Assembly: GCA_905181885.1 (NCBI GenBank)
Contig: CAJIZI010000001.1
Coordinates: 186,001-250,000, forward strand
DNA length: 64,000 nt
Source of the DNA: an uncultured Gammaproteobacteria bacterium
GTDB lineage: Bacteria > Pseudomonadota > Gammaproteobacteria > Nitrosococcales > Methylophagaceae
Direction: 5' to 3'
Shown here in pieces: positions 10,278 through 20,859 of this stretch. Made by a program: the position numbers and the translations under genes. The notes under the pieces were generated by a model. That model did no database searches and was not told the origin of the DNA. It worked only from the letters and a program-made list of their open reading frames with translations. Every line of letters begins with the position of its first letter. Position 1 is the stretch's first letter.

Positions 10278-10994
10278 ATGCGCCCAAGCGGTCGTCAGCC
10301 CAATGATCTAAGAAACGTCACCATTACTCGGCATTACACCAAACATGCTGAAGGATCCGTTCTCGTTGAATTTGGTGATACCAAGGTGTTATGTACAGCC
10401 TCAGTAGAAGAAAAAGTTCCTGGGTTCTTAAGAGGTAAAAATGAAGGTTGGGTTACGGCTGAGTACGGAATGCTACCTCGCTCAACTGGAAGCAGAATGG
10501 GACGTGAAGCTGCACGCGGTAAACAAAGTGGACGTACTATGGAAATTCAGAGGTTAATTGGCCGCTCCTTACGTGCTGCGGTTGATTTAAAGGCCTTAGG
10601 TGAACGTAGTATTACTATTGACTGTGATGTGATTCAAGCAGATGGCGGTACCAGAACAGCTTCTATCACCGGTGCATTTGTCGCATTACAAGATGCCATT
10701 AATTTTTTAATCAAAAAAAAGAAAATCAAAAAAAATCCTCTTCATGGTCAAATTGCCTCAGTCTCAGTAGGTATTTATAAAGGCACGCCCGTCCTTGACC
10801 TTGACTACGATGAAGACTCAAATGCCGAAACCGATATGAATGTTGTGATGAATGACTTAGGGGCTTATATCGAACTACAGGGTACCGCAGAGGGCCATGC
10901 TTTTCGTCCAGAAGAGTTACAAGCTATGCTGGCATTAGCTAGTGATGGTATTAAAACTCTGATGCAGAATCAGCTCGAAGCGCTCGCAGATTAA
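10278..10994 (+). CDS. rph: Ribonuclease PH
   Basis: Phosphorolytic 3'-to-5' exoribonuclease that trims tRNA 3' ends. The protein has 238 aa, full length. Diagnostic blocks are [18 protein letters not shown] at the start, [48 protein letters not shown] and [19 protein letters not shown]. It is the first gene of a tight plus-strand operon: rdgB starts 1 nt after its stop. Divergently oriented to yicC. Confidence 0.98.
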   Translation: MRPSGRQPNDLRNVTITRHYTKHAEGSVLVEFGDTKVLCTASVEEKVPGFLRGKNEGWVTAEYGMLPRSTGSRMGREAARGKQSGRTMEIQRLIGRSLRAAVDLKALGERSITIDCDVIQADGGTRTASITGAFVALQDAINFLIKKKKIKKNPLHGQIASVSVGIYKGTPVLDLDYDEDSNAETDMNVVMNDLGAYIELQGTAEGHAFRPEELQAMLALASDGIKTLMQNQLEALAD

Positions 10995-10995
10995 A

Positions 10996-11604
10996 ATGTC
11001 TAAAATCGTTTTGGCTAGTGGTAATACCGGAAAATTAAAAGAGTTCTCAGTGCTATTAAGTGAGCTAGACATGGATATCATTCCTCAATCTGACTTTAAT
11101 GTCAGTGAAGCAGAAGAAACTGGCTTAACTTTTGTAGAAAATGCATTATTAAAGCACGCAATGCCTGTCTTCCATACAAGTTTACCTGCTATCGCCGATG
11201 ACTCGGGTATTGAAGTCGATGCCTTAAACGGCGAGCCCGGTATCTATTCTGCTCGTTATTCGGGGCTTGGTGCTACTAATCAACAAAATTTAGAGGCCTT
11301 ATTAAACACATTGAAAGACACTCCGGAATCAAGGCGCACGGCCCGTTATCAATGTGTCATTGTATATCTTCGTCATGCTACAGATCCAACACCAATAATC
11401 TGTCAAGCGAGCTGGGAAGGTAAAATATTACTAACTCCCGTAGGTAAAGGAGGCTTTGGTTATGACTCTATATTTTGGGTCAAAGAATCAAACTGCAGTG
11501 CAGCCGAACTGACCTCACATCAGAAGTACACTGTCAGCCACCGAGGCAAAGCCATTCGCCAATTATTAGGGCACTTACAGAGCCATAAGATTGGGCTTAG
11601 ATAA
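10996..11604 (+). CDS. rdgB: XTP/dITP diphosphatase (non-canonical purine NTP pyrophosphatase)
   Basis: Removes inosine, xanthosine and related nucleotides from the precursor pool to protect DNA. It has 202 aa. The N-terminal SKIVLASGNTGKLKEF is the family hallmark. The catalytic core ADDSGIEVDALNGEPGIYSARY and the C-terminal GKGGFGYDSIF and SHRGKAIRQL are present. It is coupled to rph (1-nt gap) and followed 5 nt later by the hemW-like gene, the standard arrangement. Confidence 0.97.
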   Translation: MSKIVLASGNTGKLKEFSVLLSELDMDIIPQSDFNVSEAEETGLTFVENALLKHAMPVFHTSLPAIADDSGIEVDALNGEPGIYSARYSGLGATNQQNLEALLNTLKDTPESRRTARYQCVIVYLRHATDPTPIICQASWEGKILLTPVGKGGFGYDSIFWVKESNCSAAELTSHQKYTVSHRGKAIRQLLGHLQSHKIGLR

Positions 11605-11609
11605 AACAA

Positions 11610-12773
11610 ATGTTTAACCTCACAGCCCTACCCCCCCTCAGCTTATATATACACGTACCATGGTGTGTTAAAAAATGCCCCTATTGTGACTTTAATTCTC
11701 ATAAATCACCTGAAGTGTTACCTGAGAATGATTATATTGATGCCTTGATTCGCGATTTAGAGCAAGAGGTACCATATGTTTGGGGCCGTACTATCAAAAC
11801 TATTTTTATTGGTGGCGGCACACCCAGTTTATTCTCTGCAAAAGCTTATGATCGTTTGTTTTCTTCTCTTCGCGCACTTCTACCAATTAGCCACAATGCT
11901 GAAATCACATTAGAAGCCAACCCCGGTACATTTGAACAACAGCGTTTTGCTGATTACCTATCACTTGGCATCAACCGATTGTCTATCGGTATTCAAAGTT
12001 TTAACAATGATTCATTACAAGCTCTTGGCCGTATTCATGATAGTCAACAAGCCATCAGAGCTGTAGAAACAGCGCATAAAGTAGGTTTTGAAAACTTTAA
12101 CTTAGATTTAATGTTCGGCCTACCCCACCAAACAGAGAAAACTGCTCGCGAAGATATTGAAACTGCCATTGCGCTTGAACCAACCCACCTATCTTATTAT
12201 CAGCTGACAATTGAACCCAATACACTCTTTCACCAGCAGCCGCCGAAATTACCCGATGATGACCCTGTTTTTGATTGGCAAATTGACAGCCAACATCGCC
12301 TCAGTAAAGCTGGCTATAAACAATACGAAGTCTCGGCTTATGCCAAGAATAAAAGACAATGCCAGCATAATGTAAATTACTGGCAATTTGGTGATTACAT
12401 AGGCATTGGGGCTGGTGCACATGAGAAAATTAGTGATGCTGCAAAACAATCCATTACACGTCGCTCAAAACAGAAGCAGCCACAAGCTTATATCGATTCA
12501 GCTGGCACAGAAAAATCTATTTTAACTAACGAAATCATCACTACCAAAGACATTGGTTTTGAATTTATGCTCAACGCCTTAAGATTAACAGATGGTTTTC
12601 CAACACCCCTTTTTTACCAGCATGTAGGTTTACCAATATCGCATATTGATAAAGCATTAAAGAAAGCTGAACAGCAAGGTCTAGTTATTTGGGATATTCA
12701 TCGTATATGCCCAACAGGAAAAGGTCAGCGTTTTTTAAACAGTTTAATTGAATTATTCCTGCCTGATAGCTAG
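11610..12773 (+). CDS. hemW: Radical SAM protein HemW (heme chaperone, formerly called HemN-like)
   Basis: HemW binds heme and a 4Fe-4S cluster and is thought to deliver heme to target proteins. It is not the oxygen-independent coproporphyrinogen oxidase it was once annotated as. The protein has 387 aa. The radical-SAM motif CVKKCPYC gives C19, C23 and C26, followed by FIGGGTPSLF, LEANPGTFEQQRF, INRLSIGIQSF and LDLMFGLPHQT. A HemW C-terminal region follows. Last gene of the rph-rdgB-hemW operon, with an AT-rich hairpin downstream. Confidence 0.94.
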   Translation: MFNLTALPPLSLYIHVPWCVKKCPYCDFNSHKSPEVLPENDYIDALIRDLEQEVPYVWGRTIKTIFIGGGTPSLFSAKAYDRLFSSLRALLPISHNAEITLEANPGTFEQQRFADYLSLGINRLSIGIQSFNNDSLQALGRIHDSQQAIRAVETAHKVGFENFNLDLMFGLPHQTEKTAREDIETAIALEPTHLSYYQLTIEPNTLFHQQPPKLPDDDPVFDWQIDSQHRLSKAGYKQYEVSAYAKNKRQCQHNVNYWQFGDYIGIGAGAHEKISDAAKQSITRRSKQKQPQAYIDSAGTEKSILTNEIITTKDIGFEFMLNALRLTDGFPTPLFYQHVGLPISHIDKALKKAEQQGLVIWDIHRICPTGKGQRFLNSLIELFLPDS

Positions 12774-12786
12774 ACAAGTTAAGAAC

Positions 12787-12810
12787 AAAATAACGACGGT
12801 TATTTTCTTC
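12787..12810 (+). terminator. Possible terminator after hemW
   Basis: Inverted repeat AAAATAAC-GACG-GTTATTTT (12787-12806) followed by CTTC, 14 nt after the hemW stop. The 8-bp stem is AT-rich, so it is a weak terminator at best. Confidence 0.4.
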
Positions 12811-12894
12811 ACCTTGATTTAACAAATAATTACAAGTCAGGATTCTTTCTTCTATAAAAATAACCCACCTATAAGTCATTGATAGCTATTTGTT

Positions 12895-12903
12895 TGTTAT
12901 ACT
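12895..12903 (+). promoter_or_regulatory. Extended -10 promoter candidate for serC-serA
   Basis: TGT-TATACT forms an extended -10 element (TGn plus a 5/6 match to TATAAT) 37 nt before the serC ATG. No strong -35 accompanies it, which is common for extended -10 promoters. It lies beyond the putative hemW terminator. Confidence 0.4.
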
Positions 12904-12939
12904 AACAACTTTTTATTCATTAATTCTGAAGGGTATTAC

Positions 12940-14022
12940 ATGTCACGCATATTCAATTTTAGTGCAGGACCCGCAATGATTCCTACTGCGGTTATACAAC
13001 AAGCAGAACAAGAATTTTTAGATTGGAATGGCTCGGGTATGAATGTGATGGAAATGAGTCATCGAGGTAAAGAATTTACTTCTATTGCAAACAAAGCAGA
13101 TGCGGATTTACGTGAAGTGATGGCTATCCCAGAAAATTACAAAGTGTTGTTCCTCCAAGGCGGCGCTTCAGGCCAGTTTAGTTCTATTCCGATGAACCTA
13201 TTACGTGGTAGAACAACAGCCGATTATTTTAACACCGGTCAGTGGTCAAAAAAAGCAATTCAAGAAGCCAAACGTTATTGTGACGTCAATGTTGTAGCTA
13301 GTTCAGAAGAGAATAATTTTTCTACTGTCCCAAGCAAATCAGCTTGGAAACTAAACCCCGATGCAGCTTACGTTCACTACACAGCTAATGAAACAATAGG
13401 TGGTGTTGAGTTTGATGATATACCTGATACCGGTGATGTACCTTTAGTCGTAGATTTATCATCAACTATTCTATCTCGTCCTATTGACGTATCGCGCTTT
13501 GGACTGATTTATGCTGGTGCTCAGAAAAATATAGGCCCGGCAGGTTTAACGCTCGTTATTGTTCGTGACGATTTAATTGGCAATGCCATTCCTAGCACAC
13601 CAATTACACTTGATTATAAAATCCAAGCTGATAATGACTCAATGTATAACACGCCACCCACATATGCTTTATACATAGCTGGACTTGTTTTCCAGTGGTT
13701 AAAAAAATTGGGTGGTTTAAAAGCTATGGGGGAGATCAACCAACGCAAAGCAGAAAAACTGTATTCAGCCATTGATAACTCAGGTTTTTATCAAAACCCT
13801 GTTGAAAAGCAGTATCGTTCTTGGATGAATATTCCATTTACACTAAACAATGCTGATCTAGATGCTGCTTTTTTAGCAGGGGCTAAAACTGCTGGTTTAT
13901 TGACACTAAAAGGACATCGCAGTGTGGGTGGCATGCGTGCTAGTATCTATAACGCCATGCCAGAAGAAGGTGTCGATGCCTTGATTAGTTATATGCAGAA
14001 ATTTGCAAAACAAAACAGATAA
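12940..14022 (+). CDS. serC: Phosphoserine aminotransferase
   Basis: PLP enzyme that transaminates 3-phosphohydroxypyruvate to phosphoserine, also serving pyridoxal phosphate synthesis. The protein has 360 aa, full length. It opens with IFNFSAGPAMIPTAVIQQA and has QGGASGQFSSIPMNL, the HYTANETIGGVEF segment and the PLP lysine in YAGAQKNIGPAGL. The C-terminal HRSVGGMRASIYNAMPEEGV is a family signature. It is followed after 54 nt by serA, the preceding step of the same pathway, so the two form a serine operon. Confidence 0.98.
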   Translation: MSRIFNFSAGPAMIPTAVIQQAEQEFLDWNGSGMNVMEMSHRGKEFTSIANKADADLREVMAIPENYKVLFLQGGASGQFSSIPMNLLRGRTTADYFNTGQWSKKAIQEAKRYCDVNVVASSEENNFSTVPSKSAWKLNPDAAYVHYTANETIGGVEFDDIPDTGDVPLVVDLSSTILSRPIDVSRFGLIYAGAQKNIGPAGLTLVIVRDDLIGNAIPSTPITLDYKIQADNDSMYNTPPTYALYIAGLVFQWLKKLGGLKAMGEINQRKAEKLYSAIDNSGFYQNPVEKQYRSWMNIPFTLNNADLDAAFLAGAKTAGLLTLKGHRSVGGMRASIYNAMPEEGVDALISYMQKFAKQNR

Positions 14023-14076
14023 GGCCACATATACAAAAAGCTCATAATTGTTACTCTAACTACATAAGGTAACCCG

Positions 14077-15246
14077 ATGTTTAAAGTCCTCACGTTAAAT
14101 AATATTTCTGTCACAGGTCTAGAGCGCCTTCCTCGTGAAAATTATGAGGTTGCATCCGAAATGCAACATCCCGATGCAGTATTGGTTCGTTCATTCAAAA
14201 TGCATGACTGGGATGTACCTGATACGTTGCAAGCTATCGGCCGTGCCGGAGCAGGGGTTAACAATATTCCCGTGGATGATATGACCATAAGAGGTATACC
14301 GGTCTTCAATGCTCCGGGGGCTAATTCTAATGCTGTACAAGAATTAGTTTTAACAGGCATGTTACTCAGTGCCCGCAATATCTGTCAGGCTTGGGATTTT
14401 TCTCGTGGACTCGAAGGCACCGATGCAAAAATAACCAAGCAAGTTGAAGCTGGGAAAAAAGACTTTGTTGGTTTCGAGTTACCGGGAAAAGCTATTGGTG
14501 TTGTAGGTCTAGGGGCTGTTGGAATTAAAATTGCCAATACCGCAATTTCATTAGGTATGCGAGTGATTGGATTCGACCCTAAAATCACGGTCCAAGCCGC
14601 ATGGCAACTTTCTCATCAGGTCGAACAAGCTGGAAGTATTGACGACTTATTGAGCCAGTGCGACTTTGTTACTTTCCATGTTCCTTTGATAGATGCTACG
14701 CGTAATATGATCAATGCTGAACGTCTCAAAAGTATGCGTGACGACGTGACTATCCTTAATTTTTCTCGAGCAGGAATTGTTAATGATGAAGCTGTTATAC
14801 AAGCATTAAATAGCGGGAAAGTTCGCGCTTATATCTGTGATTTCCCAAGTAATTTACTCAAAAAATCTCCCAAGGTAATTACTTTACCTCACCTAGGTGC
14901 TTCAACTACTGAAGCCGAAGATAATTGTGCGATCATGGTTTCCGAGCAAGTCAAAGATTATCTAGAAAACGGTAATATCTCTAATGCTGTTAACTTTCCA
15001 ACCATTAGAATGGCGAAGATCCCAGGACAACATCGTCTAACTATTGCTCATAAAAACATGCCCAATATAATTGGTCCCATCACTAATGCTATTGCAAAAG
15101 CTGAAATTAATATTGTCGACATGTTAAATAAATCATTGAATGAAGCCGCTTATACCTTAATCGACATAGAAGCAAAACTACCTCAGCTTGTAATCGATGA
15201 AATAACAGCTATTGACGGAGTACTAAATGTTCGCTGCTTAAAGTAA
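14077..15246 (+). CDS. serA: D-3-phosphoglycerate dehydrogenase
   Basis: NAD-dependent oxidation of 3-phosphoglycerate, the first step of serine synthesis. The 389-aa protein is shorter than E. coli SerA (410). It has an N-terminal D-2-hydroxyacid dehydrogenase catalytic part (GRAGAGVNNIPVDDMTIRGI), the Rossmann motif GVVGLGAVGIKIANTA, and conserved LNFSRAGIVND and LPHLGASTTEAEDN blocks with the catalytic Glu/His. A C-terminal ACT domain begins around residue 320, suggesting serine feedback. Its position directly after serC supports SerA over other dehydrogenases of the family. Confidence 0.94.
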   Translation: MFKVLTLNNISVTGLERLPRENYEVASEMQHPDAVLVRSFKMHDWDVPDTLQAIGRAGAGVNNIPVDDMTIRGIPVFNAPGANSNAVQELVLTGMLLSARNICQAWDFSRGLEGTDAKITKQVEAGKKDFVGFELPGKAIGVVGLGAVGIKIANTAISLGMRVIGFDPKITVQAAWQLSHQVEQAGSIDDLLSQCDFVTFHVPLIDATRNMINAERLKSMRDDVTILNFSRAGIVNDEAVIQALNSGKVRAYICDFPSNLLKKSPKVITLPHLGASTTEAEDNCAIMVSEQVKDYLENGNISNAVNFPTIRMAKIPGQHRLTIAHKNMPNIIGPITNAIAKAEINIVDMLNKSLNEAAYTLIDIEAKLPQLVIDEITAIDGVLNVRCLK

Positions 15247-15284
15247 TCGACTTACATTCTCGTCTATATTAAAGACCGATTAAG

Positions 15285-16431
15285 CTATTTAGGCATATGA
15301 TTTATAATCGCCTCTCGCACAGCATCTAGTGAGGCATCAACAGTGACCATAGGAGAGGAGCTTTGCTGAATTGCTATATCAGGGTCTTTCAAGCCATGGC
15401 CTGTTAATGTACAAACAACAGTACTACCTTCTGGGATTTTACCCGTTGCAATATCATTCAACGCACCAGCAAGTGATGCTGCAGAAGCAGGTTCGCAGAA
15501 AATTCCTTCTTGCTCTGCCAATAGCTTTTGTGCTGCAAGAATAGCTTCATCAGTACATTCATCAAACCACCCTCCTGACTCTTCCTTAACTACCCAAGCT
15601 CTCTCCCAGCTTTGCGGATGACCTATACGAATTGCTGTTGCAATTGTCTCAGGAGCATCAACCATTTCACCTCTCATAAATGGTGCGGAACCAGCTGCTT
15701 GATAACCAAGCATTTTTGGACGTTTAGTTCCAACAATTTCTTTTGCAAACTTACAATCACCTTCACAAAAAGCACATGATTCAGTAACTTTATCTCCGGA
15801 CTTGCACAGCATATTCAGAATAGCCTATCCAATGTGCCGTAATATTACCGGCATTGCCAACAGGCAAACAATGATAATCAGGAGCTTCACCCAACTCTTC
15901 AACAATTTCAAATGCCGCTGTTTTCTGCCCTTGAAGACGATAAGGATTAATTGAATTAACAATCGTCACCGGGGCTTCTTTAGCCACATCCTTAACCAAC
16001 TGCATTCCTTCATCAAAGTTGCCTTTTATTTGAATCACAGTCGCGCCATGCATCATCGCTTGCGCTAGTTTACCCAAAGAAATTTTACCATCAGGAATCA
16101 GTACAAATGCTGCGATTCCGGCACGTGCTGCATATGCTGCTGCTGCAGCAGATGTATTACCTGTAGAAGCACATATAATTGCCTTACTTCCCTCTTCAAC
16201 GGCTTTGGTTACTGCCATCGTCATACCGCGGTCTTTGAATGAACCTGTCGGATTTAAACCCTCGTACTTGACGTACAGATCAACATTTTTACCAGTTAAA
16301 CCTGGAATATTATCCAGCTTTAACAATGGCGTATTGCCCTCACCCAAACTAATTAAACGGGTATGATCACTGACCGGTAGCCGATCGCGATATTTATCAA
16401 TCAAACCCGTATAACGTGGTCGAAATGGCAT
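15285..16431 (-). pseudogene. thrC: Threonine synthase, broken by one +1 frameshift
   Basis: PLP enzyme turning O-phosphohomoserine into threonine. The first 213 codons carry [11 protein letters not shown], the PLP-lysine motif [11 protein letters not shown] and [20 protein letters not shown], then run out of frame at 15790. The remainder (MLGYQAAGSAPFMRG, TIATAIRIGHPQSWERA, VCTLTGHGLKDP) is intact in another frame. Removing one base near 15794-15807 gives a continuous 381-aa protein reading [16 protein letters not shown] across the join. The Cys-rich insert CAFCEGDCKF could bind a metal (inference). It lies 49 nt downstream of hom, in a hom-thrC operon. It may be functional in the organism if the shift is a sequence error. 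Confidence 0.9.
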
Positions 16432-16480
16432 AATTTTTTCCTCTTAAATATATTCTAGTTCTGATTAGTTAAACAACTAA

Positions 16481-17791
16481 CTAATCTAAAGATTCCATCC
16501 GGATTCGCATCACGGAATCTTTCACTGTCTTCAATGCTTCGATATCCTTAATGGCTAAATCCATATTTTTCTCAACCACTTTGTGAGTCAACATAATTAC
16601 CGGTACGATGCCGTTATGATCTTCAGGCTCTTTTTGTAAAATCGCTTCAATGCTAATCTTTTGCTCTGCTAAAATACGTGTAATATTTGCCAATACACCA
16701 GGCTCATCATCTGTATGAATACGTAGATAATAAGACGTGATTACATCATGAATTGGCAGAATAGGCATATCCAAAATAGCATCAGGTTGAAATGCCAAAT
16801 GTGGGACACGGTTTTCGGGATCCGTAGTCAACACACGGACTACATCTACAATATCTGCTACCACTGCTGATGCTGTAGCATCTGATCCAGCCCCTGCACC
16901 ATAATATAACGTTGGCCCGACTGCATCACCTTTAATAAGTACTGCATTCATAACACCGTCCACATTGGCAATTAAACGGCGGTGGGGGATCAAGGTTGGA
17001 TGAACACGAAGTTCAACACCATGCTCAGTCTGTTTAGTAATACCTATATGCTTAATGATGTATCCTAACTCTGCGGCATACAGCACGTCTTCTTGCGCGA
17101 CTTTACTAATACCCTCGGTATAGGCTTTATCAAATTGTAAAGGAATACCAAATGCAATTGATGCCATAATCGTAAGCTTATGAGCAGCATCGACCCCTTC
17201 AACATCAAATGTTGGATCTGCTTCTGCATAACCTAGTGCTTGTGCTTCAGCTAAGACATCAGGGAAATCGCGTCCTTTGTCACGCATCTCGGTTAAAATA
17301 TAATTTCCGGTACCATTAATAATACCTGCCAGCCACTCGATACGGTTGGCAGACAATCCTTCACGCATTGCTTTAATAATTGGTATGCCCCCAGCTACTG
17401 CAGCTTCAAAGGCAATTGTCACTCCTTTAGCTTGTGCTTTAGCAAATAACTCATTGCCATGTAAGGCAATCAAAGCTTTATTAGCCGTAATAACATGCTT
17501 ACCATTTTCAATAGCAGTCAGAACTAATTCACGTGCTATACCTGTTCCACCGATCAATTCAACTACAACATGGATCTCTGGATCATTAACGATTTCAAAT
17601 GCATCTGTCGTTAGCTTAATGCCACTCGTATCACAGTCTCGCTTTTTATCCATCGTTCGATCTGCAGCACGCGTAATTTCAATATCTCTGCCTGCCCGAC
17701 GTGTTATTTCTTTGATGTTTCGACTCAACACGTTCACGGTACCACTACCGACTGTGCCCAAACCTAGCACCCCAATTTTTACTGATTGCAC
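16481..17791 (-). CDS. hom: Homoserine dehydrogenase
   Basis: Reduces aspartate semialdehyde to homoserine, the branch point to threonine and methionine. The protein has 436 aa and is monofunctional. The Rossmann motif GVLGLGTVGSGTVNVL lies at the N-terminus; VITANKALIALHG and the catalytic-core segment GIINGTGNYILTEM with AEADPTFDVEGVDAAHKL follow. A C-terminal ACT domain (from about residue 355) suggests threonine feedback inhibition. It sits between the aminotransferase gene (12 nt upstream) and thrC. Confidence 0.97.
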   Translation of the reverse strand: MQSVKIGVLGLGTVGSGTVNVLSRNIKEITRRAGRDIEITRAADRTMDKKRDCDTSGIKLTTDAFEIVNDPEIHVVVELIGGTGIARELVLTAIENGKHVITANKALIALHGNELFAKAQAKGVTIAFEAAVAGGIPIIKAMREGLSANRIEWLAGIINGTGNYILTEMRDKGRDFPDVLAEAQALGYAEADPTFDVEGVDAAHKLTIMASIAFGIPLQFDKAYTEGISKVAQEDVLYAAELGYIIKHIGITKQTEHGVELRVHPTLIPHRRLIANVDGVMNAVLIKGDAVGPTLYYGAGAGSDATASAVVADIVDVVRVLTTDPENRVPHLAFQPDAILDMPILPIHDVITSYYLRIHTDDEPGVLANITRILAEQKISIEAILQKEPEDHNGIVPVIMLTHKVVEKNMDLAIKDIEALKTVKDSVMRIRMESLD

Positions 17792-17802
17792 TATTTTGCC
17801 CC

Positions 17803-18984
17803 TTAGCCTTTTCTAAACATGTCACGAATCCCACGGACCGCCTGACGTGTTCGATGTTCATTTTCAATCAAACCGAAACGAACGTGATCGTCCCCATACT
17901 CACCGAAACCAACCCCCGGTGACACAGCTACTTTCGCTTCTTGCAACAATTTTTTGGTAAATTCTAGAGAACCCATCTCACGATATTTTTCGGGAATTTT
18001 TGCCCAAACAAACATCGTTGCTTTTGGCTTTTCAACTTTCCAACCTATACTGTTCAAACCCTCGCAAAGTACATCGCGACGACTTTTATATGTGGCCACT
18101 ACTTCAGCAACACATTCTTGTGGGCCATCCAGCGCTGCTATAGCAGCCACTTGGATCGGTGTGAACATTCCGTAATCTAAGTATGATTTCATTCTCGCCA
18201 ATGCTGCTACTAATGTTGGGTTGCCAGACATAAAGCCAACTCTCCAACCAGGCATATTGTATGTCTTCGATAAAGTGTAAAATTCAACGGCAACATCCTT
18301 TGCACCCGGTACCTGCAAAATAGACGGTGCTTTATAACCATCAAATGTGATTTCACCATAAGCCAAGTCATGCACAACCCAAATTTCATGCTCCTTAGCA
18401 AATGCTACAACTCGCTCAAAAAATTCTAAATCAACACACTGCGTAGTTGGGTTGCCAGGAAAATTCAACACTAGCATTTTAGGCTTAGGCCAAGTGTCCT
18501 TAACTGACTTTTCTAACTCAGCAAAAAAATCACCACCCTCAATAAGGGGCACATGGCGAATATCAGCGCCAGAAATCACAAAACCATATGGGTGTATAGG
18601 ATAGGCTGGATTAGGAACCAAAATCGCATCTCCAGGCCCTACAGTTGCTAATGCCAAATGAGCTAAACCTTCTTTAGAACCAATTGTTACTATCGTTTCT
18701 GTATCAAAATCTAAACTGACTTCAAACTTGCGTTGGTACCAATCACAAATAGCCTTACGTAATCTTGGAATACCACGAGAAACTGAATATCGATGTGTAT
18801 CGGGACGCTGAGCTGCTTCAGTCAGTTTTTCAATAATGTGCGCCGGAGCTGGGCGATCTGGGTTGCCCATTCCAAAATCAATTATATCCTCACCGCGCGC
18901 TCGCGCTTTCGCCTTCAAATCATTAACAATATTGAATACGTATGGCGGGAGGCGTTTAATCCTGGGGAAATCGTCGTTCAACAC
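17803..18984 (-). CDS. alaC: Alanine/glutamate-pyruvate type aminotransferase (AlaC/YfdZ family)
   Basis: Class I PLP aminotransferase closely resembling AlaC (YfdZ), which makes alanine from pyruvate. In many gammaproteobacteria this gene precedes hom. Conserved blocks are [64 protein letters not shown] and the PLP lysine [15 protein letters not shown]. The frame is open upstream to 19044, but family members begin just before [12 protein letters not shown] therefore prefer a GTG at 18984 or TTG at 18981, both behind an AGGT ribosome binding site. A longer N-terminus would add an unmatched hydrophobic stretch. Confidence 0.88.
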   Translation of the reverse strand: MLNDDFPRIKRLPPYVFNIVNDLKAKARARGEDIIDFGMGNPDRPAPAHIIEKLTEAAQRPDTHRYSVSRGIPRLRKAICDWYQRKFEVSLDFDTETIVTIGSKEGLAHLALATVGPGDAILVPNPAYPIHPYGFVISGADIRHVPLIEGGDFFAELEKSVKDTWPKPKMLVLNFPGNPTTQCVDLEFFERVVAFAKEHEIWVVHDLAYGEITFDGYKAPSILQVPGAKDVAVEFYTLSKTYNMPGWRVGFMSGNPTLVAALARMKSYLDYGMFTPIQVAAIAALDGPQECVAEVVATYKSRRDVLCEGLNSIGWKVEKPKATMFVWAKIPEKYREMGSLEFTKKLLQEAKVAVSPGVGFGEYGDDHVRFGLIENEHRTRQAVRGIRDMFRKG

Positions 18985-19354
18985 TACACCTGAAATTATA
19001 AAAAAACAGTTTGCAAACCAAGTAAAATAACGGGAAAAAAACACTTCAAATTACGTTTAAAATAATGACCTGCGAATAGCCCAGCAAGACTCATTTTACT
19101 ACAAGATTTAACAAGAACTTAAAAATATCAATATATTACTGCATACCTTACCAGAAGTTGCTTTACCTGTCCCCGATGTTCTCTACAAACATGATGTAGA
19201 TCTCACTTCATGCATTATTCATAATATCCACTTTTTACATATTTTAATAACTGCCGTGCCTTAGAAAAATATAAATAAATAGGGATTGTTAACTAAGGAT
19301 AGATACTAACTGTCGAAGGGGCCCTTCACTAGCAAATATTTTAGCAAGAATTAC
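18985..19354. other. Non-coding region between lysS and alaC-like gene
   Basis: About 370 nt without a convincing gene. I see AT-rich sequence, a small GAAGGG-G-CCCTTC inverted repeat near 19315-19327 just past the lysS stop, and no T-run that would make it a standard terminator. The promoter for the alaC-hom-thrC run presumably lies here. Confidence 0.5.
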
Positions 19355-20848
19355 TTACTCAGGCCTCATATGCGGGAATAACAATACATCTCGAATTGAA
19401 GGTGAATCTGTCAATAGCATCACCAAACGATCAATCCCAATACCCTCACCTGCTGTTGGGGGCATACCATACTCAAGAGCACGAATATAGTCAGCATCAA
19501 AATGCATTGCCTCATCATCACCTGCATCTTTCTCCGCCACCTGAGCTAAAAAGCGCTCAGCTTGATCTTCTGCATCATTTAACTCTGAGAAGCCATTAGC
19601 AATTTCTCGGCCACCAACAAAAAACTCAAAACGGTCTGTAACAAAAGAATCATTATCATTACGTCGTGCTAATGGAGAGACTTCTGTTGGATAAGCAGTA
19701 ATAAAGGTTGGTTGCATCAAACGATGTTCAACCGTTTTCTCAAAAATCTCAATTTGTACCTTACCAAGGCCGTAACTATCTTTCAGCGAAATACCTAGAC
19801 CTTTTGCTACTAGGATAGCTTCATCTAATGTCGCTATCCCCTCCGCTGTGAGTGTTGGATTAAAATGTAAAATAGAATCAACAACAGTCATTCGATGAAA
19901 TGGTTTTGAAAAGTCTAAATCCGTACCTTGATAATGTACTTGGGATGTTCCTAAAACATCTTGAGTAACTGTTCGAAGCATTTCCTCAGTCAAATCCATC
20001 AACTCTCTATAATCGGCATATGCTTGATAGAATTCCACCATCGTAAATTCAGGATTGTGTCTGGTTGATAAGCCTTCATTTCGGAAATTTCGATTAATTT
20101 CAAATACCCGCTCAAAACCACCTACAACAAGTCGCTTCAGATAAAGCTCAGGTGCGATGCGTAAGAACAAGTCCATATCCAAGGCATTATGATAGGTATT
20201 AAAAGGCCTTGCTGTTGCACCACCCGGGATAGCTTGCATCATGGGTGTTTCAACTTCTAAATAATCTTTCGCCATCAGAAAGCGACGGATACCATCAATC
20301 ACCCTAGTACGGATCTTAAAAGTTTCACGACTAGCTTCATTCATAATCAAGTCAACATAACGTTGACGATAACGGGTTTCTTGATCAGACAGACCATGAA
20401 ACTTCTCAGGTAAAGGTCGTAAAGATTTAGTTAATAATCGAATATCATCAACAGCAACAGATAGCTCACCTTTTTGTGTACGAAACATAGTGCCTTCTGC
20501 AGCAATAATATCACCCAGATCCCAACGCTTAAATGCTGGGTAAACACCTTCGCCTAAATCATCACGTTTAACGTACAACTGCATATCACCCGACATATCA
20601 CGTATCGTGGCAAAACTCGCCTTACCCATCACACGCTTAGTCATCAGGCGACCAGCAATTTTAACGCGGCGAGTACCAGCTTTTAATATATCAGAATCAG
20701 TTTCAGCATACTCGGCAGCAAGTTCAGCATTGAGTACATTTCGGCGAAAATCATTTGGAAAAGCATTCCCTTCTTTTCGCAATTCATTTAATTTTTCACG
20801 ACGTAGTGCAATCAGTCGGTTTTCATCTTGTTCTATTTCATTGGTCAT
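19355..20848 (-). CDS. lysS: Lysyl-tRNA synthetase (class II)
   Basis: Charges tRNA-Lys. The protein has 497 aa with an N-terminal OB-fold anticodon-binding domain (residues about 55-170) and a class II catalytic core. Motif 2 is visible as [20 protein letters not shown] and motif 3 as [20 protein letters not shown]; the [16 protein letters not shown] and [13 protein letters not shown] blocks are LysRS-specific. It follows prfB by 11 nt, the conserved prfB-lysS operon. Confidence 0.98.
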   Translation of the reverse strand: MTNEIEQDENRLIALRREKLNELRKEGNAFPNDFRRNVLNAELAAEYAETDSDILKAGTRRVKIAGRLMTKRVMGKASFATIRDMSGDMQLYVKRDDLGEGVYPAFKRWDLGDIIAAEGTMFRTQKGELSVAVDDIRLLTKSLRPLPEKFHGLSDQETRYRQRYVDLIMNEASRETFKIRTRVIDGIRRFLMAKDYLEVETPMMQAIPGGATARPFNTYHNALDMDLFLRIAPELYLKRLVVGGFERVFEINRNFRNEGLSTRHNPEFTMVEFYQAYADYRELMDLTEEMLRTVTQDVLGTSQVHYQGTDLDFSKPFHRMTVVDSILHFNPTLTAEGIATLDEAILVAKGLGISLKDSYGLGKVQIEIFEKTVEHRLMQPTFITAYPTEVSPLARRNDNDSFVTDRFEFFVGGREIANGFSELNDAEDQAERFLAQVAEKDAGDDEAMHFDADYIRALEYGMPPTAGEGIGIDRLVMLLTDSPSIRDVLLFPHMRPE

Positions 20849-20859
20849 AATGTTCTCGA

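Noticed and set aside
18985-19044. N-terminal extension of the alaC-like aminotransferase
   Set aside because: The extra residues are hydrophobic and unmatched in the family, and the homologous start lies at the GTG/TTG near 18984.
19315-19327. Rho-independent terminator after lysS
   Set aside because: The 6-bp repeat has a single-base loop and no T-run, so it cannot form a normal terminator hairpin.
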